NCBI GenBank assembly: GCA_026260175.1
Contig: JAKCWW010005643.1
Location: 4,645 to 35,616 of the forward strand
Direction of reading: 5' to 3'
Length of the DNA: 30,972 bases
Origin: Reticulitermes lucifugus
Taxonomy: Eukaryota > Arthropoda > Insecta > Blattodea > Rhinotermitidae
The translations under genes were made by a program, and so were the position numbers. Under the pieces are notes generated by a model. The model was not told where the DNA came from. It saw only the letters and a list, made by a program, of their open reading frames with translations, and made no database searches. Of this stretch, positions 1 to 9,706 are shown piece after piece; the first letter of the stretch is position 1, and every line of letters begins with the position of its first letter.

Positions 1-135
1 GAGGTCTCTGCGACGAGCTGATCACTCGTCCAGAGGAGTCCTACCGAATGTGGTGTGTCTAAACAGTGTGATAGTGAAGCCTCAAAAAATGAGGTGGCCT
101 AGGCTTCCAAGGGGCTGTCGAGCCATTAAAAAAAA
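1..135. repeat. possible dispersed repeat fragment
   Basis: This GC-richer block lies upstream of the first visible zinc-finger exon and ends in an A-rich run after the motif GGGGCTGTCGAGCCATTAAA. A compact GC-rich body with an A-rich end resembles the 3' end of a short retroelement. I found no second copy in the window and no target-site duplication, so this is a weak call. No coding exon could be recognised here. Confidence 0.2.
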
Positions 136-288
136 TTAGCATCATAACTAGTTGAATTTTATGATGGTACAGGTATAAGATCTTTCATTTAGAATGCTGA
201 AGACCTCAGGGTTTCTGGATAAGGGGTTTTCCTATAATTTGGAGCTTCTTCTGTTTAGACAATAAATGTGAATGGTACGTTGCTATAG

Positions 289-3200
289 GAGCCACCTGGA
301 AACACACTCAGCAAGCCGTAATTACTGTTGCCACCTCTGTGGGAGACTGTTCCACACAGCCTCAGGGCTATGTAACCATGTCAGACTACACAGCGAGGAA
401 ACAAAGCGGTTCACATGTCCACTTTGTGGCAAACAGTTCCGTCAGGCTGGTCACCTTGAGCAACACCAGCGCACCCATACAGGTGTGCTACATTTTTATT
501 GTACTTGTTAGTATCATGATGTGAATTAGAGATTTTTTGTGAAGAATCTTGTATAAATTTTCATTATAGTTGTATTTATGATTGCGTGATTTCTGGACCT
601 TGTCCTCTGTATTATATTAAAAAAATAATATAATGGTTTGAAAACCAGATGTGTTCCTGCCCTTAGGTAAAAGGGTGGGGAGCACCTACTGGAATGAGTT
701 CAAAAGAAAGGGCTATTTTTAGTCACTGGATTTGTCAAGTGAAAATATCTCTTTCTGTCAGACCTGACTCTGTAGTTGCTTCCCCACCCTTTCACCTGAG
801 CACAGGAACACATCCAGTTCTTGAAATGTTTTGTTATTTTTCAAATACCAGATTATGGACAGTGTCCAAAAAAACGGTGATCCCGAGTGTAATATATGAT
901 CATCAGTACCCTTTGGAAGTGATGGTTGTATTTACTTGTTTTCTCGTGTTTTACTCTGCAGTGAAGTCAAATACAAGAACACATGCTGATGACTGCATTA
1001 TAATGAAACAAATGTGAAGATATTATTGCCACTCTTAGAGATCACCAGCCCTTTGGCTAGCAGATTTAACACGCATACCTAGCTTGTTAGGGATAATTGA
1101 TGCTTTCAGGTGAACGACCTCACCATTGCACACAATGTGCGCAGAGATTCACCACACGCTGTCAACTGAGCCGTCACGTTCAAGGTGTGCATCTTGGTGC
1201 TAAGAGGCATAAATGTCTTGTGTGTAGCAAAGAGTTCCTCTACAGCACTAACTTTAAAGGTGTGTAATGTACAGTCATTAACCAAGATGGGCAATATACG
1301 TATAATGTAACATTGAGGCGTGTTTGTGTAACCATTGTTGCCGTGGAAAAGCATTAAGTATTACATACTCTGAGTGTGTGTCTGTAGCCTTAGTTATCCA
1401 TTATACAAAGTGCATGTGCCGTATTATATTGTAATGCGTGGCCTATCTGGCTGTACCATATTTTTCCACATCTCATAAACAGCACGATTTTTGGAAGAAA
1501 GTTATTAAACGTGAAACGTGTGTTTTGATTTTCTCTACAACGTTTGTGTGAAACATTTCTCATTCTAAGAAGAATTCAGCGAGATAATATCATAAATGAA
1601 TATGGGTCTTCATGTAAAGTACCGTTATTATTGTCAGATTTTAATTACTTGAATTTTCTTGACAGATTTTTCAAAAATACTCAAATATCAAATTTAATGA
1701 AAATCAATCCAGTGGGAGCTAAGTTGCGCCATGCAGATGGGCAGACTGATGGACATACAGACATGATGAAGCTAATAGTCACTTTTTTTGCAATTTGCTA
1801 ACATACCTAAAAAGAACTCCTTAGCTTTAAAGATGAATACCTAATTTATTTTGAGATATGTAATCGTGGAGTTTGTAGTGAAATGTTTACCAATTCAACG
1901 AAGTTTACATTCCATTCCTGCAGCAAATGTGCACTTGGGAAATAAATTTCACCTGTTTTCAAACAGGACATAACCCTACCCCATTTTGGTCTTAATACTT
2001 GGCCACTATGTGTTGACATATATGAGATTATTTGAGACAGTGCAGCCAATGGTGTTAAAATTTGCAGTAAAATCTTCTGGGATGTGATGCCGTCTAGTTT
2101 ATTTAGATAGGTATCAACATTCCAAAGGAACGCTCTTGCTTCCATCTTTCTGGTGGAAGATTTCCTCCGAAACAGTGATGTCCATCTGCCCAACTGCATG
2201 GCATCACCTTCCAGAACTCTATAACCCTAACTTCTAAAGGCCAGTGTTAAGTAAATGTACCACCTGCTGTAACATGTAGAAACTTTGCATTTTTTCCACA
2301 CTCTGTATTCATGTTTTATATTATTCATTCAATAAACACAGATTATTTCCATAAATATCATTAACTGGGTTGTGTTCCCTCTGAGGTAGGAATTGAATTT
2401 TTATATATAATTTAGATTCTTATCGGTCTTCAAAACGTTAATATTCACTGCCATGAAAACCTTAAATGTCAGTGAAATGTTAGTTAAAATATTTGAATGG
2501 AAGTCTGTTAATATACCTGAATTTTGTGAAATCGACTTACACCAGGTAAAGTGGTGGCTGTTTGTTAAGCATTTGTTATAAAGAAGGTACATCTCACTTC
2601 ATAGCCTATGATATTCGTAATTTAATTTTTTATTTCCAGCACATTTACTGAGGCATGCTGGTCAGCGTAATAACAAGTGCGGAGAATGTGGCAAGACATT
2701 TGTGACCAGCAATGCCCTCTTTAGACATCGCCGATTCCACACTGGTGACAAACCTTTTCAAGTAAGTTCACATGTTTTGTACAACTGCTGTTTAATAATA
2801 ATCAGTAATGAAAAGCTTTACTTGATAGAGGTGGCCTCAGGTGCACATCTTTTCTCTTCACTCCTGCTTTGTCACTAGTTTTACTGTGGTTTTTACCACC
2901 TTTTGCACTACCGAACTGCAGTATGGATGATGTTCACTGCCATGAAAACCTGAAATCACATACGCAAATGAGAGGGCGAAGTTGGTGGAAATAAGTCATT
3001 GACAGTTCTTGATTAAATTTCAGTGTGACATATGTGGAAAGAAATTTGCTGACTGCAGCAACCGCAAACGTCACATGCTGCGCCATCTGCAGCAACCTGT
3101 GATACCCAGGGGGCGGAAAAGCGGGCCGCAGCCGAAGGTGGCCCGCATAATCAATTTCAAGGATGCAGCATATACTCAGCAAGAACAGCCTCCATCAAGT

Positions 3201-5018
3201 AAAGACGTACAACAACCATCTGATGGTCAAGAAGTTGCTAAGGTGGACAATAAACTGGTTCAGTTTTCTGTTTCACCTTCAATGGGTAGCAGTCAGGCTG
3301 AGGGAAATAGCAATACTAACTTCAGTCAGAGCACCCATATTTCAAGTCAAGTTGTTAAGTTGTGTTGTAACAACAGTTTGGAGCTCAGCAATCTTACTGC
3401 TGTAGGTATAAGCCAGTTACCACCACAGTTGAATGTTATCTCAACAAACAGTCAGCGTCCATCTTGTAACAACTTTATAACTGATAACTCCAACATATAT
3501 GTGAGTCTTTCTCCAGACTTACCCCAACTTATACAGCTTTCTTCTCAGAATGCAAACCTTTTAATTCAGCCCTTGGACCAGGATATCACTCATGGGGTAC
3601 ACAGTGGTGCTATAGAGCGGCAGTGTGTCAGTAAGTTAGATTCTTCTCTAAAGGATAAATTCAGTCATTATGGTCACACACTGACATATACTACAAAAGT
3701 AAATGGCTCAACTTTATGTGCATTGAATGTGACTGAGGAAGATCTTGTTCAGAAAAATGGAAATGTTGCCATTGACAATGCTGATAAAGCTAAGTTGTAT
3801 CAAACTGAGGAAGATAACAGGGATGCAGAAATAGACAGGCCTAAGACGTACACAAACTTGCGTACGTTTCTTGAATCTTCTGAGGTAGTTGAAACTCTTT
3901 CGGGGGGTAAAAATGATGTAGTTGACAGTGATAGTGGTTTGGTAAGTGTGGAATACGTAACGCTAATGGCAAATGATGGAAATGAAGCCAGTTTTACATC
4001 AGGCATACAAGAGATAATTGTACTTCCTCATGAAAGCAAAATATCAGATTATGATTTGTCAAAGAATGTTGGCAAGTTTCGAATGGTGGTTGAAGGTAAT
4101 GAGACTAGCACTGGCAGAACGAGTACGTGCTGCGCACAACAGATAGGAAAGGAAAATACAAAGTCTTTGACTGTTTCAACAGAGGCTGTTCAATCATCTC
4201 AGAATTTAAGTGTTGGGAGCCATTTGCCCCATGCATTTGACAAAGAAAAGATGACAGAGCGTAGTTTACAAGCCCCCAGTACAAAGCATGATAATGTGAT
4301 TGAGATATTCCTGTCCACCACTGACAGAAATAAATTGCCAAGAAACACTGAAGTTATAAGTGATAAAATTCAAAATGAAACAGTGGATTCTTCTAATTTA
4401 ATACCAGTTAATTTAGGCGGCAATAATACAACACCACAGCAAGAAGATGCAGACAAAAATCGACAAACTTTTCTTGTTTCATCCGATGTTTTCAGTGATG
4501 AAGATGCAATTATTCGGATGCTGAACAGCCAAGGAACTGTAATGTTGTCAACAACTCATACAGAGTTTCATTTGACAGAATCTCCTATATCTGATGCAAC
4601 GCATCTGATTGAAGGTAGTATTGAGGCAGTTGGTATGGCTGTTAACAAAGATAAGACTGGCTCAGTTCTGGATTTTAAGTCATTTTCCAGTGTAAATGAT
4701 ACAGTAATCAGTGAGACTGCTAGCAAGAAAGGAGAAAATAATGGAAACATTTCATTAATGTCTTCTGACTACAGCCATGAAATTTCCCTTACAACTGCAG
4801 TTACTTTGGATAATTCAGATGTAAGCCTGATGGTAAGAAAACGGATGCCAGAGGAGGAACAGGTGGAGCCTGGAGGCTTGCAGGCAAGTAACCAAAATGC
4901 AATTCCATCGGGTAGTGTGGATGACATTGAAATATTTGAATTATGTTCTGAAGATCTGACAAAACTTGCCCCCATATATCAGGTTTATCAAACTGGTAAA
5001 ACACTAGATAATGTTTAA
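289..5018 (+). CDS. C2H2 zinc-finger protein, 3' part of gene (5' exons outside window)
   Basis: This is probably a nuclear DNA-binding transcription regulator. Four exons join in frame with GT-AG borders: 289-482, 1110-1259, 2640-2761 and 3024-5018 (stop TAA), giving 819 visible residues. The first exon opens in the last helix of a finger (SHLETH). Six complete C2H2 fingers follow: CHLCGRLF...H..LH, CPLCGKQF...HQRTH, CTQCAQRF...H.QGVH, CLVCSKEF...HLLRH, CGECGKTF...HRRFH and CDICGKKF...HMLRH. TGE-type linkers are seen after fingers 3 and 6 (HTGERP, HTGDKP). Several introns fall inside fingers or linkers, so one domain is split between exons (for example FK|AHLLRH). The start codon and any N-terminal domain lie upstream of the window. 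An in-frame TGA at 269-271 supports the acceptor at 288/289. The finger set is too generic to name an orthologue. Confidence 0.9.
1279..1815 (+). repeat. interspersed repeat family R1, copy 1
   Basis: About 530 bp that reappear as the reverse complement at roughly 12718-13262 and in part at 22560-22870. Shared blocks include CGTATAATGTAACATTGAGG near the left end, TTTTTCCACATCTCATAAA, CATTTCTCATTCTAAGAA, a central TTGTCAGATTTTAAT, and ACATGATGAAGCTAATAGTC near the right end. No intact ORF exists across it and no clear terminal inverted repeats were found. It starts about 20 bp after the donor of zinc-finger exon 1110-1259, inside the intron. I believe the translated right part (DRQTDMMKLIV-like) recurs as junk ORFs in cockroach and termite gene sets; that is recall, not a search. 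Confidence 0.75.
1846..2230 (-). repeat. possible dispersed repeat in zinc-finger intron
   Basis: The minus strand is open for 117 codons but shows no recognisable domain and no splice-site support. It contains CGGCATCACATCCCAGAAGA, and a near match (GATGTCACATCCCAAAAGAC) occurs on the plus strand at about 16564-16583, each time downstream of a GTTTC-GAGGAA block. The shared order suggests a dispersed repeat rather than a gene. The similarity is patchy, so confidence is low. Confidence 0.35.
3024..5018 (+). CDS. last exon of the zinc-finger gene: final finger plus 664-residue low-complexity tail
   Basis: The exon starts at the first Cys of the last finger, directly after acceptor TTTCAG. After that finger comes a short basic stretch (PRGRKSGPQPK), which may be nuclear-targeting. 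About 630 residues rich in Ser, Thr, Asn, Gln and acidic residues follow, with no further Cys2His2 pattern, membrane segment or signal peptide. The extreme C-terminus (DDIEIFELCSEDLTKLAP) mixes acidic and hydrophobic residues, as activation domains often do; that role is inference. The frame stays open for 1995 nt, while the other frames contain only short ORFs, so the exon is surely coding. Confidence 0.93.
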   Translation, partial: CDICGKKFADCSNRKRHMLRHLQQPVIPRGRKSGPQPKVARIINFKDAAYTQQEQPPSSKDVQQPSDGQEVAKVDNKLVQFSVSPSMGSSQAEGNSNTNFSQSTHISSQVVKLCCNNSLELSNLTAVGISQLPPQLNVISTNSQRPSCNNFITDNSNIYVSLSPDLPQLIQLSSQNANLLIQPLDQDITHGVHSGAIERQCVSKLDSSLKDKFSHYGHTLTYTTKVNGSTLCALNVTEEDLVQKNGNVAIDNADKAKLYQTEEDNRDAEIDRPKTYTNLRTFLESSEVVETLSGGKNDVVDSDSGLVSVEYVTLMANDGNEASFTSGIQEIIVLPHESKISDYDLSKNVGKFRMVVEGNETSTGRTSTCCAQQIGKENTKSLTVSTEAVQSSQNLSVGSHLPHAFDKEKMTERSLQAPSTKHDNVIEIFLSTTDRNKLPRNTEVISDKIQNETVDSSNLIPVNLGGNNTTPQQEDADKNRQTFLVSSDVFSDEDAIIRMLNSQGTVMLSTTHTEFHLTESPISDATHLIEGSIEAVGMAVNKDKTGSVLDFKSFSSVNDTVISETASKKGENNGNISLMSSDYSHEISLTTAVTLDNSDVSLMVRKRMPEEEQVEPGGLQASNQNAIPSGSVDDIEIFELCSEDLTKLAPIYQVYQTGKTLDNV

Positions 5019-5061
5019 GAAATTCAGTAACACGCTCTTTCATGATATACCAGTTTAGCAT

Positions 5062-5566
5062 CAGTTTTTTTTCCCCGACGAACGCGATTTATTAGTTGTT
5101 TCAGCCTCTTTAGGGTCTTCACATAAGTCTTGGAGTTGATTGTCATCGAACTTTTGCCTGTTCAAAACGTGAGTTGTGCTGACAAGCCTTGCAGACCGCG
5201 GCTGGTCATTCAGGTCCACATTTCTGCCAATATCCCTCGATTTTATTACCCAATGACACACATGACTTATGTCCACAGTTATCTTCACCCTAGAAAGCCA
5301 ATAAATGCCGGTGAATTCCAGTAGGAATTTCACTTTCATGCATCAAAAACTCAACGATAGCTCGCTGTTTGATACGCTTCAACACGGTTGAGGAGTCATC
5401 CATTTTGAGCCGAATACAACGCAAACCACTAGGTATACCAAGATGTACTCTACGGAAAATTGAAGCCCAGGGAACAATGAACAGTTTGGCACAAGTACCG
5501 CTTCAAGGTCACACCACTTGCACGAGATACTTGCGCGGATGCATTACTTTCGGAACGGCCTTTGTA
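5062..5566 (-). pseudogene. mariner-family transposase remnant (5' half, broken)
   Basis: Read on the minus strand, the element opens at a TA (5565-5566) with a mariner-like terminal repeat (CAAAGGCCGTTCCGAAAGTA). After about 160 bp comes ATG (5403-5401) and a helix-turn-helix segment beginning MDDSSTVLKRIKQRAIVEF, which stops after 37 codons. After a frame change the homology resumes with NVDLNDQPRSARLVSTTHVL, the linker region typical of mariner transposases. The sequence ends at about 5062 in an A-rich run. The whole catalytic DD(34)D domain and the 3' terminal repeat are absent, so this is a dead, 3'-truncated copy. It lies antisense to the zinc-finger gene, about 45 bp past its stop codon. 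Confidence 0.85.
5300..5305 (+). terminator. candidate poly(A) signal of the zinc-finger gene
   Basis: This is the first AATAAA after the stop codon, 282 nt downstream. It lies within the antisense mariner remnant. I saw no AATAAA or ATTAAA between the stop and this site. Use is inferred from position only. Confidence 0.35.
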
Positions 5567-5572
5567 GATTAA

Positions 5573-7424
5573 ACTGACTTAACAGCATTATGTATTAGGT
5601 TGCTGACATACCAACTGAACCAAGTGTGGTCAGATCAGTTCACATCTACCTAGAAGCTGCAAAGGCAGTGCTGCAGCTTCACTTGACTTGACTCGTTTCA
5701 GGTCATGCAGTATGACAGAGGTATATTGCAGTTTGTAACTCAACTCATTTGGTGTGTCAGCTGAATTAGAAATGCTGAACCTTTGGGTTTTGTACCCACA
5801 TGTGATATTCATACATTATGACAATGAAAGTGAAGTTTCTTTTCAAATGGTTGGATGAAAGTTAGATCCATTACATTTGAACTTCTTATGAAAGTAATGT
5901 AAATCTTGGAAATGCTGCTTCAGAATGTAAGATTTGTTTCCTTTAGAAGGTAACACGGTTTAGATATATGGTAAGAACACATTCCATAGTGACTGTTATG
6001 TTCTTAATTGTTTTTTGATAAGGTTTTATTTATTTTGAAAGTGGTTTACTCACGACTTTGCATAGTTTCTCCAAGTCACCTGTCAATGTCTAGTCATATT
6101 CAGTTCCCCTTCTTGCCTGTGAGAAGTATTCTGGTAGTAAATTAGTTTTAGTAGTAGTAGTAACCTTTTTATTGAAGTGAGAAGTATGCAGTTGGAAGTT
6201 ATGGATGTGGAAGGTATACAGTGAGCAATGTGCCTGAGAAAGCTGTAACATATCAGTTATTTAAAGGTCTGTAACGGTGGTTGATACTTAACGTGATTCG
6301 TCCTGTTGTGTTATGTATACAAAGAGATAAATAAATATCCATCAAACACAACCTTTTTTTTAATGATATTACACATGCAGTTGTACATTTTATCTTTATA
6401 CAATCTCCTACAGCCAGAAGTTGGCTTAACATGGGCCAAAACATGTAGCTATAATTAGGGTCTTAATAAACAAGTGTACTGTTTTATGGATACTTATTGG
6501 TCTCTGTGCCTGATACTTTTTACCAATATTATGCTGGACATTCTCTACTGTCTGAGGTTCATTTCTTATATACGACATTTTGGGAGTTGGCTCTAGTCCT
6601 GTCTTTAGTTCATTGGTTGTCCTTATATTGACAAAACTAATGACAGTAATTGGTTGTCATTATATTGGCAAGAGTAATAACAGTAAACACTATCGACTGA
6701 GAATTATTTCTACTTCTGTCATTGTACCTACATATTCTTTTTGTTATAATGAACATGGTTTGCTCATTCTGCTTTTTTTTTAACAGAATATAGATCACAG
6801 AAACTTTTTAAATTCCTGTATTTTAGAGGAAGGAATTGAATTCGCTATGATTTTGTGTCAGTGGGTTACCAGAATTCGTTTTTCATGCTTTTATTCATGT
6901 GTGCATGATTTTATGCTATTTGATGTAATGTAAAGTACTGTATTTGATTTTGTGCATTTTGAAGCGAACTAGGCATCATATAGGGAGGTATGAGGTGGAA
7001 GACTCATGTTTTCTGGGTATGACACTGTTTTATTGGTGTGAGGTTCTTGTGTAGTGTATGAAGGACACTGAGGTGGTAGTGCTTGAATAGAATGATTTTT
7101 GATGGTCTGGTAAAGCGTGAAGATGATGAATCAGTTGGGAGTGTTTAGTTGTTGAACTATTCTTTGGCAGAGAAGATTTCTTACACTGTCAAATATTTTT
7201 GTGTGTTACATGAAATAATGTGATCAATAATGAAATTATTGTGATAAGTGTAGTACTGCGAAGCTGAAAACCATATTGCTTATTTAGCGATGAAATGTCC
7301 GTATGACTGCTGTATTTTTAAGAACTTTATTATGACTATCGTCTTGTTATTTTATTGTATTTATTTATTTATTTATATAGATTTCTTTAGATGGATTTTG
7401 TGTAATTTTTTTTACGTTTAAACA
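5573..7424. other. intergenic, AT-rich, no gene seen
   Basis: No ORF here exceeds about 67 codons and none has domain content or exon-like borders. There are scattered AATAAA and poly-T runs and a short TAG repeat near 6148-6160. I see no structured element. Confidence 0.6.
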
Positions 7425-7668
7425 TCATGAGCCGGCACGGCAGCAACCCTGGCGCTGCAACCGCGTGTGTGTGATTGTGTGTGGTTTTGTGCAACCCTTT
7501 CTGCTTAAGCATTTGCAGAGTCACCTGGTTTCATAAAGACTGGACCGAGTGCTTAGAACCGATGGTGAGTTGCTAACCCAGCAGTGCCAACAGCATATGG
7601 TATTCCCCAGCAGTAACCCATTCAAGTACTGACTACGCTCAAGGTTGCTTAGCTTCAGTAATTGATTA
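7425..7668 (-). mobile_element. 5S-rRNA-derived SINE (SINE3-like)
   Basis: The complement of 7586-7667 reads as the 3' two thirds of a 5S rRNA: GAAGCTAAGCAACCTTGAGC, then CAGTACTTGAATGGGTTACT, then GGGAATACCATATGCTGTTGGC. This order matches the 5S internal promoter (A box, intermediate element, C box) and the 3' end. The 5S part runs without a break into about 150 bp of unrelated sequence ending near CATGATGTTTAAAC and an A/T-rich tail. A 5S head fused to a non-5S body is the hallmark of SINE3-type retroposons, whose transcription is by RNA polymerase III. The first ~40 nt of 5S are missing or too decayed to see. A simple 5S pseudogene is the alternative. Confidence 0.75.
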
Positions 7669-8435
7669 TTTTATGTAATACTAGAATTATATTTTCTTTT
7701 TTCCCCTCATTTTGTGAAGTCTTTTTAACTTGCTTTCTTATGAAGGAAATGTAGGTGTACAGAATCACATTTGTAGTGTATATATGTGAACATGAGTTAA
7801 CTTCTGCATGTGCATTCGTGCGTGAGTGGGTGGGGGGGGGTGCAGTTATTACATCTGGTACATTAAATGTTATTTTCGCATAATCTTTTGTCACATTGTT
7901 TATGTGCTCCAGTAGAAGGCTGTTATGAGAACTGTAATGAACCTTCATATTCCATAAAAGGCAGGGAATTTCTTGACCAAGTAAGCAACTCTTAGCTGCT
8001 CAAGGTCTCTCGTCTATGGAGTTCGTATGTGTTAAAGTATTTTTATGTACCTATGATGGATGATTTGAATTGCAAACAAAGACTTGTACAGTATTTAATA
8101 GAAGTATATCCTTTTTATTTACCTTGTCCTTTCCCAACCTGAATTAGTGTGAAACATTATAAGTATAATATTAAGTTGATTTAAACATAGCCTGGTTTGC
8201 TCTGTTAAACTACATAGGCATATATTCTGTTAAACTACAGGGTCTTCCTGTTTTGTCCCACTGAGCACATCAGGTTTATCACATAGAAAGCCTGCATCTG
8301 CTGGAGCATCTTGAGACAACTGCTGTGATTAGGACAGCAATAAATGAAACACACCGTATTTTAGTTTGTGTCTTATTTGAAAATAAACCTGTAATATGAG
8401 TTATTGAGATTTTCAGTATGTTAGGTTCTAGCACC
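7669..8435. other. intergenic, no gene seen
   Basis: AT-rich sequence with a poly-G run near 7831-7840. No coding potential and no repeat shared with other parts of the window was found. Confidence 0.5.
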
Positions 8436-8439
8436 AACA

Positions 8440-8715
8440 TGTTGTATGAATACTGGAATGTATACAGCCTGGAAAACCAAGGGATTGTGGTTCGATTCCA
8501 GACAGGGCAACAGATTTTTTCTCTCAGAGTATCCAGACCAGCGCTAGGTCCCACCCGACCTTCTATTCAGGGGGTACCGAGACCTTACCCAGCAGTGAAG
8601 TGTCCAGTGTGTGAAACTTACCACTCTTGTCCATCTAGTGCCAATATTAAGAATGAGTGGAGCTGTAACTCCACTCTTCCATGTGTCTTATGGCATGTGC
8701 AGGGACAACTTTAGT
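8440..8715 (+). mobile_element. tRNA-derived SINE copy (family S)
   Basis: A polymerase III B box (GGTTCGATTCC) at about 8490-8500 is followed by a body shared with the minus-strand copy at 12140-12335, including CCATCTAGTGCCAATATTAA and AATGAGTGGAGCT. The copy ends with CAGGGACAACTTTAG, the same 3' motif as other copies here. The A box region is degenerate. No clean target-site duplication was found. A 98-codon ORF across it is incidental. Confidence 0.65.
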
Positions 8716-9084
8716 TTATGAGGATATTTACCAAAACAAACTTCTTCAGATTACTATGAGAGTGTCACAAGCAAACTGCTCATCACAGACAAGCCCATTC
8801 CTTCTTATGTGCAAGTATCAACAGTATCTCAAATGGCATACTCTGTGACAGTACACAGACTTTACCATGACATTCTTTATTTTCAAAATGTGTTGCGGTT
8901 TTGTGGTGCATGCATAAATATAATTGTATTTGGGGCCATAAGAAAAGTACAGCCTTCCCTGCACCAGTTTTCATAAAAACTTACAAATATGGGATTGCAT
9001 TACCTGCAGATCTCTTATATACAACTTCATTTATGGAAGTAACATTTTATACAATCGATGTATGGTCTATGCTTTTAACACTGT

Positions 9085-9130
9085 GACCCCCTGAGGATGG
9101 CATTCTGAATGCCAAAATATGTATAGGGGT
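9085..9130 (+). ncRNA. hammerhead ribozyme motif, decayed copy (HHR3)
   Basis: Stem I is ACCCC (9086-9090) with GGGGT (9126-9130). The core is CTGAGGA (9091-9097). Stem II is GGCATT/AATGCC with a CTG loop. The second core segment reads AAAA (9114-9117) where GAAA is expected. Stem III is ATA/TAT with a two-base loop, and the predicted cleavage site follows A9125. Only G12, the proposed general base, is changed (to A), so the copy is probably inactive. It belongs to the same family as the two minus-strand copies at 28.7 and 30.7 kb. Confidence 0.65.
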
Positions 9131-9239
9131 GAAGTAATAATATTGTAAAAAATTGTGCATGAGTTGGTATGATAAATAAATAACCTCCAATTCATTTATG
9201 AAGTCGAGGATGGGTTGTGCATATGGCACGCATGGATGA

Positions 9240-9400
9240 GAAGCTAAATTCTGAGTTTTGGTGGGAAAGCCTGAAAGAAAGACGTAGAACGGGATGATAA
9301 TATTAAAATGGGCCTTAAACAGAGTGGGAGGGCGTGAACTGAATTTGGCTCAGAACAGGGACAAGTAGTGGGGCCTGTAGTGCAGGGTAATGAATTTTCT
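9240..9400 (+). pseudogene. LINE reverse-transcriptase C-terminal remnant
   Basis: One frame reads DDNIKMGLKQSGRA and then, after a frameshift, another reads ELNLAQNRDK followed by a stop and W. This order matches the conserved C-terminal tail of many insect non-LTR retrotransposon ORF2 proteins (W-DNI-DL ... W..LAQDR..WR). Stops and a frameshift show it is dead. A second remnant with WEDNIKM lies at 15120-15240 on the other strand. Confidence 0.45.
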
Positions 9401-9479
9401 ACTTCTATATTTATTGACTTGTAGAGCACTCTACTTTCCATGAAGGACCCTGTTCCATGGACCACAGATTAACATAGCT

Positions 9480-9706
9480 GAACACAGACACTGAGCGCCG
9501 GCTATAGTAACGCACGTAGGCGCCGCCTTGGACAAGAAGAGACATTGTTTCTAGGGTTCCATTGAACCGTCTCCAGCTAATCTGTGTTCTCCAGTGTGCC
9601 ATGGACTTTATTAGTCGTTCCTACGTCGACTGCTCGTCTGACTCATAGATGGCAGTGAAGTTAGTCGTTTTAACGCGACTTGTGAAGCAATGAGGTACAG
9701 GAAAGT
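9480..9706 (+). promoter_or_regulatory. MCRS1: possible promoter / 5' UTR exon of MCRS1
   Basis: This CpG-richer stretch (GCGCCGGCTATAGTAACGCA and following) stands out from AT-rich flanks. It ends near a plausible splice donor (GGAAA|GTAAGG at about 9707). The MCRS1 start codon lies six bases inside an exon with its own acceptor at 11239, so at least one untranslated exon must exist upstream, and this is the best candidate. Transcript data would be decisive. Confidence 0.25.

Noticed and set aside
1106..1354. 82-codon minus-strand ORF
   Set aside because: It is the shadow of the zinc-finger exon 1110-1259 continuing into repeat R1.
2932..2960. TTCACTGCCATGAAAACCTG, also found near 2445
   Set aside because: This is a short local similarity of about 22 bases in one intron. 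It may be repeat debris but is too short to annotate.
8418..8714. 98-codon ORF
   Set aside because: It lies within a SINE copy and does not match a protein family.
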